Assembly (NCBI RefSeq): GCF_029227915.1
Contig: NC_079881.1
Coordinates: 19,259,501 to 19,323,500, forward strand
Source: Hydractinia symbiolongicarpus
Lineage: Eukaryota; Cnidaria; Hydrozoa; Anthoathecata; Hydractiniidae
DNA length: 64,000 nt
Direction: 5' to 3'
A program made the translations under genes and the position numbers. The notes under the pieces are model-generated. The model was not told the DNA's origin. It worked only from the letters and a program-made list of their open reading frames with translations, and searched no databases. This document shows, piece after piece, positions 21,404 to 32,888 of this stretch. Numbering within the stretch: position 1 is the first letter of the stretch; every line of letters starts with the position of its first letter.

Positions 21404-23591
21404 GTTACACCCATAAATGTCGCAATCAACCATAAATGTCGCAATCAACCATAAATGTCGCAACATCACCTATTAATGTTGCACATCAACCATAAATGTC
21501 GCAAAAAAGAAAGTCGGTTTTTTCGATAAATGTCGCACAAAATTTGAAGTCTCTTGTTGGTTGTTCAGAGATCCATAAAATCTTGTCAAAAATAAACAGG
21601 AAATCTATGCAGGTAGGATTCGCAAAACAATAAAATGATACAAATGAGCTAAATGTGATGCAACACTATATTTGCCACTTGAAGGGCAATGGGAAGGTGT
21701 TTTACTTGTTTCTCATGGATGTAAACACTGCTGTTTTGCTGTTTTTTAATCTTCTATTTTAGAAAATTATTGGGGGAGGCATTTGCTTCCTTGCTCCTCT
21801 TCCCCCGTTGCTACGGCACTGTGTTGTTATTTTTCACACTTAAGGACACAAAAGGTCGTTTTATCAATAAACCTCTACTTCAACCAATAACATCAACTGA
21901 AGTACCAGAACGACGCCAAATTGTTGTTGAATCCATTTCCCGATGGCAATTGTCTCTTCAGTGCTATTGCTCATCAACTTTCGGATGTGTCAGCAAGATA
22001 GGTTTGACAGCGCAGGCCGTGGTCGATTACATGATCGAATTTAGAGTATCCCCAGAGTGTTTCAACTGCTTCTAACACTGATCGTTATAACAACTACGAC
22101 TATTACATTGTTATGATAAGATAAGATTCAACTTTTGGAGATCATTTGATACTGCAAGCAATAAGTGAATATTTTTACCTTCAAATTCATATTGTATCAT
22201 CAGAGCATCCGAATATGATTGCATTATTATGCCAAGAGAAGACGCTGAAAATATACCTACATTGACTGTTGGATATTATCCATAAGGTAATGGTGAGCAT
22301 TATGTGAGTATTCAACGCTGCGGTAATGATTTTACAATTGCAAGTGACCGAGGGGTCGTCTGTGATAATGATAACGGAATTGTTGATAATAATATAATAG
22401 ATGTGGGCGAGATGGTTGGTGGAACTGATATGAAAGATGGGGTCGTTGTGATTCATGAATATAGAATTGGAGATGAAAACTTAGATAAGAGTGAAGTGGT
22501 CGATACGGATGATGAGGGAGCATGGGCTGAGGTGGTCGAGAATGCTGATATGAAAAATAAGAGTGGAGTGTGTGACAATTCAAATGAATATGTCGCATAT
22601 ATTCCTGCAAATATGAGGATGCTTGCCAAAGATTTGATCAATTTAAGTAAATGTAGCAGTATTTTTGGGGACTCAAGGAAATACTCTCAAAAGATGCTAA
22701 CCGGCCAAGAAAAAATGATGGAGGAAGGCTAATGAGGTGGGATGCAGCGTTTTTAACATTGAAAGCACTGCAAAATGGATGGTTTGCAAACAATGATCTT
22801 TTTAGAACGTTGGGTGTGTAAATAGGTGCAAGAAAAAATACATTTTGCTATCGAACAAGCATTTTATTTTTGTTCTCATCGTGTATAAATCCCCCCTTTG
22901 TTCATTGAAAAATTTCTGTTTAAAAGTTGTTTTTTCTGTCAGTGAATTTTGCGACCTTATGGCTAATCATTTCTGCGCGGAATTTTGATTGCAATGTTAT
23001 TGAAACAGAATTTTTATCTTAATCACTTCCTGTATACAAAATTTAAACTTCTTTTTGGATATGATAGTTGAGGGGGTGCCAAGCAAAAAATTCACGATAT
23101 AAGTGAATACTTTTCCTAAGTTTCTACAATTTCCTTTACAATTTCTTATTTTGCAGCTATATGAGGGGGTGTTGTGCGCAACGTGCGCCCTTCCTCTAAA
23201 TCCGCCCTATAAATACAGGTCTTTACATACAACAACGAAAGAATATGATTAAAAAGTTTTGTGAAAAGACATCTCACACAACTTCATGATAACTTTAGTC
23301 GCAGTCAATTGCAAAGATTACACTGGATAACGGAAACTTTCGAAATGTGAGACATAACCATCGATCAATAATTATTTAATAGCTTTTGTTGACTATAAAT
23401 TTCCGCTCAGAAGTTGTTTTGGGTGTTAATAGTCTTTGTGACATTTACGGTTGATCATCAATTTTTGATGATCAACCGTAAATTGGTTGATGTGCTATAT
23501 TTATGGTTGATGTGCGACATTCATGGGCGATGTTGCGATACTTATGGTTGATTGCGATATTTATGATTGATTGCGACATTTTTGGTGTAAC
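21404..23591. mobile_element. 2.19-kb DNA transposon with subterminal repeats
   Basis: The ends are exact inverted repeats, GTTACACC and GGTGTAAC, flanked by AAACGAT at 21397-21403 and 23592-23598 (7-bp target duplication; 8 bp, CAAACGAT, if the border is moved by one base). Inside the left end come five near-copies of 'accataaatgtcgcaatca' over about 105 bp. The right end has about five copies in inverted orientation, more diverged. The interior holds weak open frames at 21770-22075 (TTG start) and 22304-22732. I see no transposase motif, so it is probably non-autonomous or carries a decayed transposase. Superfamily not assigned; target length fits P, hAT or Dada/Zisupton-like groups. Confidence 0.8.
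22304..22732 (+). CDS. Acidic hypothetical ORF inside the transposon
   Basis: A 142-codon frame starting with GTG; the first in-frame ATG is near 22412. The middle is strongly acidic with Val/Asp/Glu ('VVDTDDEGAWAEVVENADM'). The end is more protein-like ('IPANMRMLAKDLINLSKCSS', 'KMLTGQEKMMEEG'). Shortly after its stop another frame reads 'MRWDAAFLTLKALQNGWF'. These may be two pieces of one decayed protein of the element. I do not recognise the family, and the acidic part may be low-complexity coding by chance. Confidence 0.25.
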   Translation: MSIQRCGNDFTIASDRGVVCDNDNGIVDNNIIDVGEMVGGTDMKDGVVVIHEYRIGDENLDKSEVVDTDDEGAWAEVVENADMKNKSGVCDNSNEYVAYIPANMRMLAKDLINLSKCSSIFGDSRKYSQKMLTGQEKMMEEG

Positions 23592-23598
23592 AAACGAT

Positions 23599-26140
23599 GC
23601 CTCTCCATTACTTAAAAAACCTTTCTTCTTCTTTTATACACAGCTACTTATCATATTGTAACAAATGTTGGGCAAATAATAATGTAAATAAATTAAAAAA
23701 ATATATATTATTATTTTTACTTTAGAAAGACATGCACCAACAAAACACCTATTTCTTCAAATTGGGGCTTTGAACGTCTATCAATTAACTATACATCAAT
23801 TTTTACTTTTTATTTATTAGATAAAACAGCAAAACGTAACTCAAAAATAATTTACTACCCAATTTAGTTCTATACAACTAAAACATAATACCAGATTTTT
23901 AAAAAGAATTGTGAAATACCAAAAATTTTATAACAATCTAGCACATTTTCAATTAGATATAGGGGACCATACCTTTGGAATACTTTCTTAAAGATAATTA
24001 ACTCCTATATGTACGGAGGTGTGGCACCCGAGGGCCAAAATACGCTGATATCAGCAGCAAACATCTGAAAATCATAAGGCAGAACCACATTTTATCAAAA
24101 TTACCCAGAATTCCTCAACGTTGTCCGTCATTTTGGCTAGCGCTGAAACTTGTGACTGAGACGGGGTTGGAAGCACAGGGGTCGTGGCTTGAAACTAAAG
24201 ACATGATGCAAAGAAATGCCATGAGTAGTGCAAGGGAAAGAAGGGGAATTCTTAAGTAATTTTTTTTCATTGGATTTACAAGAATTTGAGGTACCCCACA
24301 ATGAGAAGTAAAGAACAGAAACGCCTTTCCGATGTCTGATGATGAGGGATGGTCACATCTGGATAATATTTATTTTGTGATTTTAAGCTACCTAGCCAGT
24401 ACCATGCCAGCACTCCAGGGCACATTTGTTATTGAATAATTAAGTGATAAAGTACAAGAGCTAAATATTACTTTAGTGTAGCTAGCTGCACAAAAGATTT
24501 TTCAAGGCATTCTGTCATTTTAAATAAAAATAGCTAGGTAGTTATTTGGACCTCCCATAGCAGTGAACATTCAAGAGTATATAGCTAGTTAGGTATGCAA
24601 GACATTGCATGTTGGTAAACATGTTTTCACGACAAACTGAAACCTATATTTCATAAAACATTATGTAGATTTTCAGTTTTCTTTTATGAAATAAAAAAAT
24701 TTGGGAAAGTATAGCCAGAAGTAATATTCCCTTGAAGTGGGAAGACCTAAAGTCTTCAGGTTAAGACTTAGTAAAACGTAAACTGTTTCACATGGAGGAC
24801 ACTTAGTGTAATGTGTTACAAATCCAGTGGAGCTCTTATAGCATTAAGGGTATAATACCTTTTTCATAAACCAACATTCACAGGACTTATGATAAAGATA
24901 AAGCCTATTGTTACATCTGCAAAGCAAATACAGTTGTTTAATATTTTTCATTTTGCATAAAAAGTTCCTGTTAATATTCAAAAATTAATTGTGAGTGGCA
25001 CCAGACTGGGCGATTAGTGCAAAGTAAACATGTTGCAGATCCAGGTGGACAAAAAAATAACTTTCTAACCACTTTGTATGTATACGGCATAAAATTTAGA
25101 TTATGTATTTAGACTTGTGCTTTAGAAGAACATTCCCACTTTCTCTGAGCTGGATAAGGTATTTAGGTATTGGATAAGGTAACCTGGGACACATTTTATC
25201 TGTTTGAATTATTTTTAATCCTGAGAATCACTTAGAATGTTTTCTGTACACATGGTTTGTCAAAATTGATATGCTGTCAAAAAAAAGTTATCGGCGTCTC
25301 GACTAAAATTAAGAACTCAGAAACTATGATAGTAGTAAAAAAAATTTTGGGTTCATTTCATCTAAGTTTCAAGTCATTATTTCAAATTTTACTGAAGTAA
25401 TAGGACTTTTACTTAGTATAGCTTTAGCATAGTTTTTTATACCGCTGACACCAAAATGGTTGCAGGGACTAATCGGTTTGAAATTAATTTATAATATTTT
25501 AATAAAAAACTTTTTCTCTTGATGTGTTTTTATTTTCCTGCAAAAGTTGTTGCATAGCTTATGTATTAACATTAGGATAAGAACGAAAAAGTTACTGTGA
25601 GACATGGGTTTTAAACTTCAAAAATTTCCAGCGAAAAATTTGAAAACTAATGAATGACAAAATCGCAAAAGTTTATCTTCAAATTTTTAATTTTTGTTAA
25701 TGTAAAATTAATCCACATGAAAAAGGTTTCTGATGCTTTTTATGAAGAAATCTTCCATATTAGCCATGTGGGGTAACTTTATGAACAATGCATTTTCCTG
25801 CAGGTGTTCTCAAATATGTGTCGTATAATCTTAAGAAATGTGATGTAATTTTCCTCTTTAAGTTTTGACTTTTAACCCAGCTAAAAAGCTCAGCCTTGTC
25901 CTTTCATGCTTAGTCTAGCTAGCTATAGCGAAAAAGTTTAATATTCAAACTTGACCTATTTTACTGAGTATTAAGTAATAAATGCTAGTTTAATCCTAAA
26001 TCTAACTATAGTAGCTAAGCTACCTGTAAGAAAAACATCAAACAACATGGAGGCTGTTCTCTTTTGTACACAAACCCATTGGTATTTTTGTAATAAGTAC
26101 CAAATTTTATGTGTTCATTTCTTGTGCTTATGAGTGTTAT
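23599..26140. other. AT-rich intergenic DNA, nothing seen
   Basis: No open frame over 60 codons with protein-like features, no RNA gene and no clear repeat. Confidence 0.4.
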
Positions 26141-26342
26141 CAAAGTGCCCTGTACGTAAGCCTAAAAATTTATGTCATTGGCCCACTCTTTACGAATGAC
26201 ACCACGTAACAAATGCTTTGCTATTTCCCGTAACCAAAGTGCCCTGTACGTAAGTCCTAAAAATTTATGTCATTGGCTCACTCTTTACGAATGACACCAC
26301 GTAACAAAGATAAAAACCATCTCTTTGCTATTTCCCGTAACC
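26141..26342. repeat. Two-copy tandem duplication
   Basis: A block starting 'caaagtgccctgtacgtaag' and ending 'ctatttcccgtaac' is present twice in a row (26141-26234 and 26235-26341). The copies differ by a few substitutions and a 12-nt insertion 'gataaaaaccat' in the second. It is recent enough to read without alignment. Confidence 0.85.
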
Positions 26343-26769
26343 TATACCGAGATTTGGTTGTGATATATATCAGAATTAATTGTCTTTAACTGGTGCAATT
26401 CAAGCAAACAAAACTTTTTAAATTTTTAAAGAAAAATGAACAAACAAAATTATTAACGACGGAACTTTATAAATATTTTTAAATACACACTCGTCATTTT
26501 TTTAATCAATATAGTTAGAATATTTCTTTATTTGAAATTCATATTTAATATTATTACAATTCTCTTTCTTTTTGCTCAAAAACGGGGCTTGTTGATATGG
26601 CGACTCGTGCCTTCTTTTTGCTCCAGCCATTTTTGTATAAATTGAAAGAAATATTAACCTGAACGTTAATATCACGGTGAAAATATATTTATTTACTTCT
26701 CCGACCGTATGAACTACTGTTCTTCAAAAAAGACAGCCCTCAAAGTAAATAGAGTTGTATTACTTTATT

Positions 26770-26970
26770 GGCGCTGTAGCTTACTGGCTATAATTCTCGC
26801 ACTTTGCGCGAAAGATCAGGGTTTCATTTTCCTTGGCGGCGATTTAATCTTGGTGAGTAAACGTTACCATAGCCCCCGGTTAATCCCAAGTTGAGAGTGC
26901 GCTTGGATGTAGTAGGGAGTTGCCCGGTTGATTGCGGCCCCAAAATCGAGTCTGCGTAAATAAAAATAAG
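26770..26970 (+). mobile_element. tRNA-derived SINE candidate
   Basis: The head has an A-box-like 'tgtagcttactggcta' and, about 40 nt later, a B-box-like 'agggtttcattttcct', as in a decayed tRNA. It is followed by a unique body containing 'agtagggagttgcccggttg' and a short A-rich tail. GC content is higher than the flanks. The 61-codon frame over it is incidental. Confidence 0.4.
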
Positions 26971-29815
26971 CTTAAAAAATCTCTTGGACTCCCCATCTTA
27001 GCCATGGCTTCTCGGGCTTTATTCTAACTTAAAATTAATTAACTGCATATTATCGTTGTCGCATACAAATTTTATTTTAATACTAGAATAATTTTTATTT
27101 TTTATAAGTGAACTTAAACAATGCAAGTGAAAGGTTTTTCCTTCTCTTTATATTCTTAAAAATTACTGTTGTGATTTGACTTAATGTTAATATGGTACTT
27201 CTCGAGCCAGTTAAAAGTTTAAGGAAAAGTGGTGGGAAACTTAAGGAAAATGTGGGAAGCAGACAGAAGCATTAAGTGACTTTATATGTTAGAGTAGCGG
27301 TAAAGTTAGTTAGTTTTTTTTTAAGTTAAAAATTAACAACCACGCAAAACCGCTAAGATGCCCTGTGAGCCAAGACAGACATACTTTAGTCTCGTTTCCA
27401 TTAGACTACATTATCCGCCATAGCGCAAAATGTTCACAAAATCTTTTACTAGCGCGTGCGCCTTTGACAAAATTAGAGACCGCCTGAGTGCACAGTGCAT
27501 ACTGTGATACGCTTATGTTTTCTGTTTTAGCTGAAGCTTTTTTCTAAAGTCGCTTAGATATAGAACGAATTAGGTGTAACTAGCAGCAACATTTTGTAAA
27601 CAACGTGGTATAGACTATTGTACTTTTACTGTTTTAGTGTTCGCAAGTACTACAATACTGGATATTTCCTTCGTTATAATCGTGCTTAATAACAATAACA
27701 ATTATTGGTTTAATCGGAATATACATATCACTTCAAGAAACGAAACTTTCGCGGTTCCCACTATTTTCTAATTTGTATATTTCGCAATGTATTATATTAA
27801 ACTTTTTCAGTTTTCTTTCAGTGTTAATCCGCATTCCTTTTTCAACGCTGAAGAATCCCTGAAATTGCTCTTTGAAATCATATTCCCCAACTGATCCGTA
27901 CGCAGATCAAGAAAAATCCGTAAACATCTATGTTGTATTTTGATTCGGTTTCGTTACAAGTAGAACCTAATTAAATGTTAAAAGATGACGAAAAATTAAT
28001 TGCAACAAGTTGACAATTTATGTTACTTAAAAAGTACAAAAAATTATAACTTATTAATTACTTACAAGTTTAGTAAATTACTTGTAACTGATTGGATACA
28101 TAACTTTACCCTCCCGGAAAACGTTGTTGTTACAGAGAAGTTATTTCTTGATAAAAAAATTCAGTTCCATTCAACAGACGGGTTAAATGAAGGATTTGTT
28201 TACACGCCGGAGACAAAGCACATGCCTTCGCTCTGTTCCACATGCTAGCTAACCAGATCACTATTTTGTTGAAACAGAGAAAGCAACTGTTTAGCTTAAA
28301 CTACTTTAGTCAAGAACTCTCCACATGTTAGTTATTAATTATGCCACTACTGGCAATAGAAAATGTGAAATTCTGTTTTAAGTATATTCGATCGTGCATT
28401 TCCTTTTAAAAGTTATCTAGTACTTACTACACGTGCAAATAATCCCAATGTGTTATTCATTGTTAAATAAAAAAAATTTAATATCTGATTTTAATATTTT
28501 CAGAGTTTTTTTTAGCTCCAACACAATTTTGATTTCAGTTAGTGCTTGCTTACTTGCAAGCTATAAATATCTACCTATTCTTTGAAATAAATAAATTGTT
28601 TTTTTCGCTGTTTTTTTTTTAACCTTGACACTCTCTTATATTGTGGAAAAACAACTAGAATCCTTTGAGTACGAGCGAATTTATTACATTTAAAATGATA
28701 CATTTTCGTGTTATTTATTACCTGTCCTGTCGTGTCCTATTCTTTCACACAGTAATGCTGCAAACCGGAAACGATAATTACACAAAATTAGTTTACTAAA
28801 TTATCGCTTGCTTGAAGAACTTCCTTTTGCAATCTATCTTTTTTCTATTTAATCGTGACAGTATTTTAGTATGAGGAAAACTGATGATATATTTTTGTTG
28901 ACATAAGCATTCCATATTACATATCATCGCTGCACCAAGGAATCTAAATGTTAGCACTCGTTCGATTTTTTTGTCACCACATGATTTTATTTAAATGTCC
29001 TTCAGATGTCCTCATTTAACGAACTAAACAAAATCAATTAAATATTGAAAACTGTTTCCACATGCTGCAAGGAAATGTCTTCAGAATGTTAATTAGCAGG
29101 GCCTGTTCGTCATTATGTGCCGTAATTATCATAACACACCGGAACAAATAATTACAAGTTGTTTTCAAACAAATTCAATGATTTCCAAAAGATATGTAAC
29201 ATTTTTGTTGCATGGAAATTCTTGTTACTAACCCCTTTCGATTGATTTTCAGTAATTTTTTTATTTAGATGAGTTTGGGTTAGAAGTTTTATTTTGTTTC
29301 ACATGAAGATGCTGAATCTTATACACTGTCAGAGCTGATCGAACAATTTTTAGAAAGTGATTCTTATAATGCTTATTTAGAAGGCCTCTATAGATTAAAG
29401 GTTGCATATTTTATGATCTAAATAAACTTGGGCGTGGCAAATTAAAAGCAAATATAAATTAGAATAATTGATTGATATATAATTTTAAAAAAAAATAGGC
29501 AAATATAAATTAAAGGAAGATTAAAATAAAATTTTTTAAAACGCTGGCAAAAAAAGGAAAACCCCCAAAACACTCGCACTCCCCCTAAAATTACTTCAAC
29601 AAGAGCCAAGTCTGAGTCATTCGTTTTTCCTAAACTAACAAGTAATTTTATACTGACAACCCATTAACTTTTTTTATTCGGAAACAACTTTAATGCAATG
29701 CTCAGTTTCAAGGTAACGCATCCAAAATATATTCGTCTTAGTTAATAATATCAAGGGTGTAGGTAACAAATCAATTTGATTCTAATTTTCTGGCTCAGTG
29801 AAAGACTAAGGTGGA
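26971..29815. other. AT-rich intergenic DNA
   Basis: No gene supported. The frame at 28000-28248 (TTG start) is open for 82 codons, contains 'WIHNFTLPENVVVTEKLFL' and looks mildly protein-like, but no family is recognised and it lacks an ATG. Confidence 0.35.
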
Positions 29816-29962
29816 AATAGATTAACTGGATTGTCTATTTTACTAGACTAGTCGTTAGTCCGCGGAAAAATCCACGGGTTCGGCCGTCGCAGCTAAGCTC
29901 CATTTTGCGTGAAAGACAGACGGACGGACGAACAGACGTATACGGGCATTATAATATAGATA
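29816..29962. repeat. Dispersed repeat end with GACGGACGGACG tract
   Basis: Text such as 'gaaagacagacggacggacg' followed by 'gggcattataatatagata' is a type of repeat terminus seen widely in invertebrate genomes and echoes 6995-7060 in inverted orientation. Confidence 0.4.
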
Positions 29963-30131
29963 AAGTATTCTTGCCTGCAGAATGATTCTTAAAATGTGAA
30001 TAAAAATACAATATAAAATATTTACATGCGTTTTAAGATTACTGACACATCACAGTTTCAGTATCTTATGCTTCAACATTCATACATTCTTTTTTGTTCC
30101 CAGCATTTTTAAAATTCTTTTAATTATATTA

Positions 30132-30670
30132 TTTTCATAAAAATTACGACACGTTTTATTTTTGACATGTTTCGACTTTACCAAAGTCATCTTCAGAATA
30201 TTATACAAAAGTTGATACATACACTCTTTATACAAAAATTTTTTCGAAAGTTATTTAAATATTTCCCAAAAGTACAATTTATATGAATTATACACAAGCT
30301 AATACATGTTGACAAAATAATATTAGATAAACTAACAAAAGTTAGTTAAATAAAATTTATATACACAATATGTTTAAGACAATTAAATATTTCCCAAAAG
30401 TACAATTTTTTAATTTATTAAATGAATTTAAAATGCTAAATCAATATCTGAGTAACAGAAACGATGTTGAACAAGCGGCTAATACAAAACATAAAATTAA
30501 ACGGATAAATTGATGATGCAATGCTTAACTTGTTTATTGAGGTCTGGTTTCAACCAAGAAATATGCATACCCTCTTTGAGTTTCCTCTGCCAATCAGTGT
30601 CTGCATGATCCAAAATAGAAAAACAATTTTCGTTACATAGTAATTTGCAGTTAAGATTTGACTGCATATG
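30132..30670 (-). repeat. Inverted repeat arm, left
   Basis: Native 3' end of the Penelope-like element: the last part of the GIY-YIG domain plus the 3' noncoding tail. It is almost identical to the reverse complement of 32349-32888. Confidence 0.88.
30149..30197 (-). ncRNA. Hammerhead-like ribozyme motif (left arm)
   Basis: Minus-strand copy of the motif described at 32823-32871. CTGAAGA, a 6-bp GACTTT/AAAGTC hairpin and GAAA lie in order, followed by a potential ACATGT/ACGTGT stem. Confidence 0.35.
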
Positions 30671-32374
30671 CTTAAATATTTGTGAGTTTTTATCAGTTTT
30701 CAAATGTTCTTTAACTCTACTAGAAATGTGCCTGGTGGTTTCACCCACATAGCTAGCATTACAACTAGCACAAACAAATTTATACACAAGTCCAGATTTA
30801 TAAGATTCAGGAACTCGGTCCTTGCAAGAAAAATAATCTTTAATTTTACACGACTTAAAAACGAGGCACACATTGATTTCTTTACACATCTTATTGACAA
30901 GTTGATTGACTTTTTCTTTGGCAGTAATAGAGTACTTGCCAATAAAAGGCAATATAAAATACCTCTTTTCTAATACATTAGTTGTCTCTGTAGTGACAGC
31001 TGTAGAAAAATTCTTATCAAGGTAATTTGAAATATGGCGGTTTACCAGTTTTGTAGGAAAAAAGTTTTTTCTCAAAATTTCAGTCAGAGCCTTAATATTA
31101 ATGTCAAAGTGTTTCCAACTGTTGTTAATTTTGAAAGTCCTGTCAATTAGTGTTTTAATGAGACCTATTTTATATATTTTGGGAGTGAAACTAAAATAAT
31201 TAGTTAAAAGGCCAGTATAGGTTGACTTATGGAACACAGAAGTATAAAATTTGTCACTGGTGTTCTCAATTAAAATGTCAAGAAAAGGAAGTTTACCATC
31301 AACTTGTTTTTCTAAGGTAAATTTTATATTAGGGTGTCTCTGATTCAAGTATTCAAAAAAGGCCAACGCTTCACTTTCATCGTTAAATAAAGCAAAGATG
31401 TCATCCACATATCTACGGTAGTATGTTGGGCCACAACCCGAGTAATTTTTTATCCATTCCTTTTCTTTAACGCCCATGAAAAGATTCGCTAAAATATGTG
31501 CCAGCGGCGAGCCCATGGCAACACCATCGACCTGTTCATACATTTCATTATTGAACAAAAAATTCGAGGATGACGTTGCAAAAACGAATAATTGTTTTAG
31601 TTCAGATTTTGTGATTTTGAGTTTACGATTTCCGGCAATTACAAGTTGAACTGCAAGATCTAATGTTTCATTCAATGGTATGTTCGTGAAAAGACTACAA
31701 ACATCAAAAGAAACCATAAACTTGTCGGATTTACTCACCTTTTTTAATTCCTCAACGAAAGTGAAAGTATCTGCAGTACAGTAATCCTTGGGAATTACAT
31801 CAGATAATAAACCACCTAAAAACTTGGCAAGTTGATAGTTGCATGTGCCTATAGAAGATATAATAGGCCTAAATTTAGGTAAATTTTCAAAAGATTTATG
31901 CATTTTAGGAAGGCCGTATATTCTGGCCGGTTGAGAACCACTGGGATATATATCGTTGTACACTTTGTCACTAAAAAAAACTTTTTTCTTTAAATTCCTA
32001 AGAAAACGTTGTAACTGTCCTTCTCTCTTCAATGTTGGATCTTCGTCGAGTTTCTTAAATTTAGTAGTATCTAAAATGATATCCAAGATGCCTTTTTCAT
32101 AATCCTTTCTGTCTAAGATTACTACCCCATTTCCCTTGTCCGGCTTAAAAATAACAATATTGTTTTTCTTCAACTTTTTCAGGATACCATGTTTTTTGAT
32201 AACTTCGCGACTGGGTCGGTAATCGTGGTAATAACTGTTCGCAATATGTGATAGGCTGGACTTTAAAAGATTATCATCATTTTTATCTTTCAAATTTGAG
32301 GACATAAATCGATAAATCATTTCAAACGAAACAAACACATCTGTTTTCCATATGCAGTCAAATCTTAACTGCAA
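30497..32374 (-). CDS. Penelope-type reverse transcriptase with GIY-YIG endonuclease
   Basis: An open frame of 625 codons (the listed start is a TTG; about the first nine codons belong to the inverted arm and the first Met is at residue 19). Domains in order: a basic N-terminal part ending 'KPDKGNGVVILDR' (about 76-89), 'ARIYGLPKMHK' (150-160), RT motif A 'FDVCSLFTNIP' (223-233), motif B 'QVDGVAMGSPLA' (281-292), and the catalytic 'YVDD' (322-325). The C-terminal GIY-YIG nuclease (526-610) reads 'LVYKFVCASCNASYVGETTR'. Such proteins copy the element RNA at a nicked target. The RT and nuclease residues I can see are intact, with no stop or shift over 1.8 kb, so the copy is young. The N-terminus is lost through 5' truncation, so it is probably not active alone. 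Confidence 0.92.
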   Translation of the reverse strand: MQLRFDCIWKTDVFVSFEMIYRFMSSNLKDKNDDNLLKSSLSHIANSYYHDYRPSREVIKKHGILKKLKKNNIVIFKPDKGNGVVILDRKDYEKGILDIILDTTKFKKLDEDPTLKREGQLQRFLRNLKKKVFFSDKVYNDIYPSGSQPARIYGLPKMHKSFENLPKFRPIISSIGTCNYQLAKFLGGLLSDVIPKDYCTADTFTFVEELKKVSKSDKFMVSFDVCSLFTNIPLNETLDLAVQLVIAGNRKLKITKSELKQLFVFATSSSNFLFNNEMYEQVDGVAMGSPLAHILANLFMGVKEKEWIKNYSGCGPTYYRRYVDDIFALFNDESEALAFFEYLNQRHPNIKFTLEKQVDGKLPFLDILIENTSDKFYTSVFHKSTYTGLLTNYFSFTPKIYKIGLIKTLIDRTFKINNSWKHFDINIKALTEILRKNFFPTKLVNRHISNYLDKNFSTAVTTETTNVLEKRYFILPFIGKYSITAKEKVNQLVNKMCKEINVCLVFKSCKIKDYFSCKDRVPESYKSGLVYKFVCASCNASYVGETTRHISSRVKEHLKTDKNSQIFKHMQSNLNCKLLCNENCFSILDHADTDWQRKLKEGMHISWLKPDLNKQVKHCIINLSV

Positions 32375-32888
32375 ATTACTATGTAACGAAAATTGTTTTT
32401 CTATTTTGGATCAAGCGGGCACTGATTGGCAGAGGAAACTCAAAGAGGGTATGCATATTTCTTGGTTGAAACCAGACCTCAATAAACAAGTCAAGCATTG
32501 CATCATCAATTTATCCGTTTAATTTTATGTTTTGTATTAGCCGCTTGTTCAACATCGTTTCTGTTACTCAGATATTGATTTAGCATTTTAAATTCATTTA
32601 ATAAATTAAAAAATTGTACTTTTGGGAAATATTTAATTGTCTTAAACATATTGTGTATATAAATTTTATTTAACTAACTTTTGTTAGTTTATCTAATATT
32701 ATTTTGTCAACATGTATTAGCTTGTGTATAATTCATATAAATTGTACTTTTGGGAAATATTTAAATAACTTTCGAAAAAATTTTTGTATAAAGAGTGTAT
32801 GTATCAACTTTTGTATAATATTCTGAAGATGACTTTGGTAAAGTCGAAACATGTCAAAAATAAAACGTGTCGTAATTTTTATGAAAAT
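32349..32888 (+). repeat. Inverted repeat arm, right
   Basis: Inverted copy of the element's 3' end. In plus orientation it encodes the end of the GIY-YIG protein ('TDWQRKLKEGMHISWLKPDL') and ends with the same tail. Together with the left arm it makes a 540-bp inverted repeat with a 1.68-kb spacer. Confidence 0.88.
32823..32871 (+). ncRNA. Hammerhead-like ribozyme motif (right arm)
   Basis: CTGAAGA at 32823-32829 fits the hammerhead core CUGANGA. After one unpaired T, GACTTT-ggt-AAAGTC (32831-32845) forms stem II, then GAAA (32846-32849). ACATGT (32849-32854) can pair with ACGTGT (32865-32870) as stem III, placing the cleavage C at 32871. Stem I is weak and the extra T is not canonical. Hammerheads in Penelope-like element termini are established knowledge; activity of this one is not shown. 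Confidence 0.35.

Larger units (their letters stand above)
30132..32888 (-). mobile_element. Penelope-like element with inverted 3'-end copy
   Basis: The element consists of a minus-strand ORF with reverse transcriptase and GIY-YIG domains, its 3' noncoding tail (30132-30496), and at the other side an inverted copy of the last 540 bp (32349-32888). Penelope-like elements are known for such partial flanking copies (pseudo-LTRs), in direct or inverted orientation. The start of the protein is missing, so the copy is 5'-truncated and joined to the inverted fragment at 32349. No clear target duplication was identified. Confidence 0.85.

Noticed and set aside
22332-22610. His/Tyr-rich protein on the minus strand
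   Set aside because: It is the antisense shadow of the acidic frame in the transposon.
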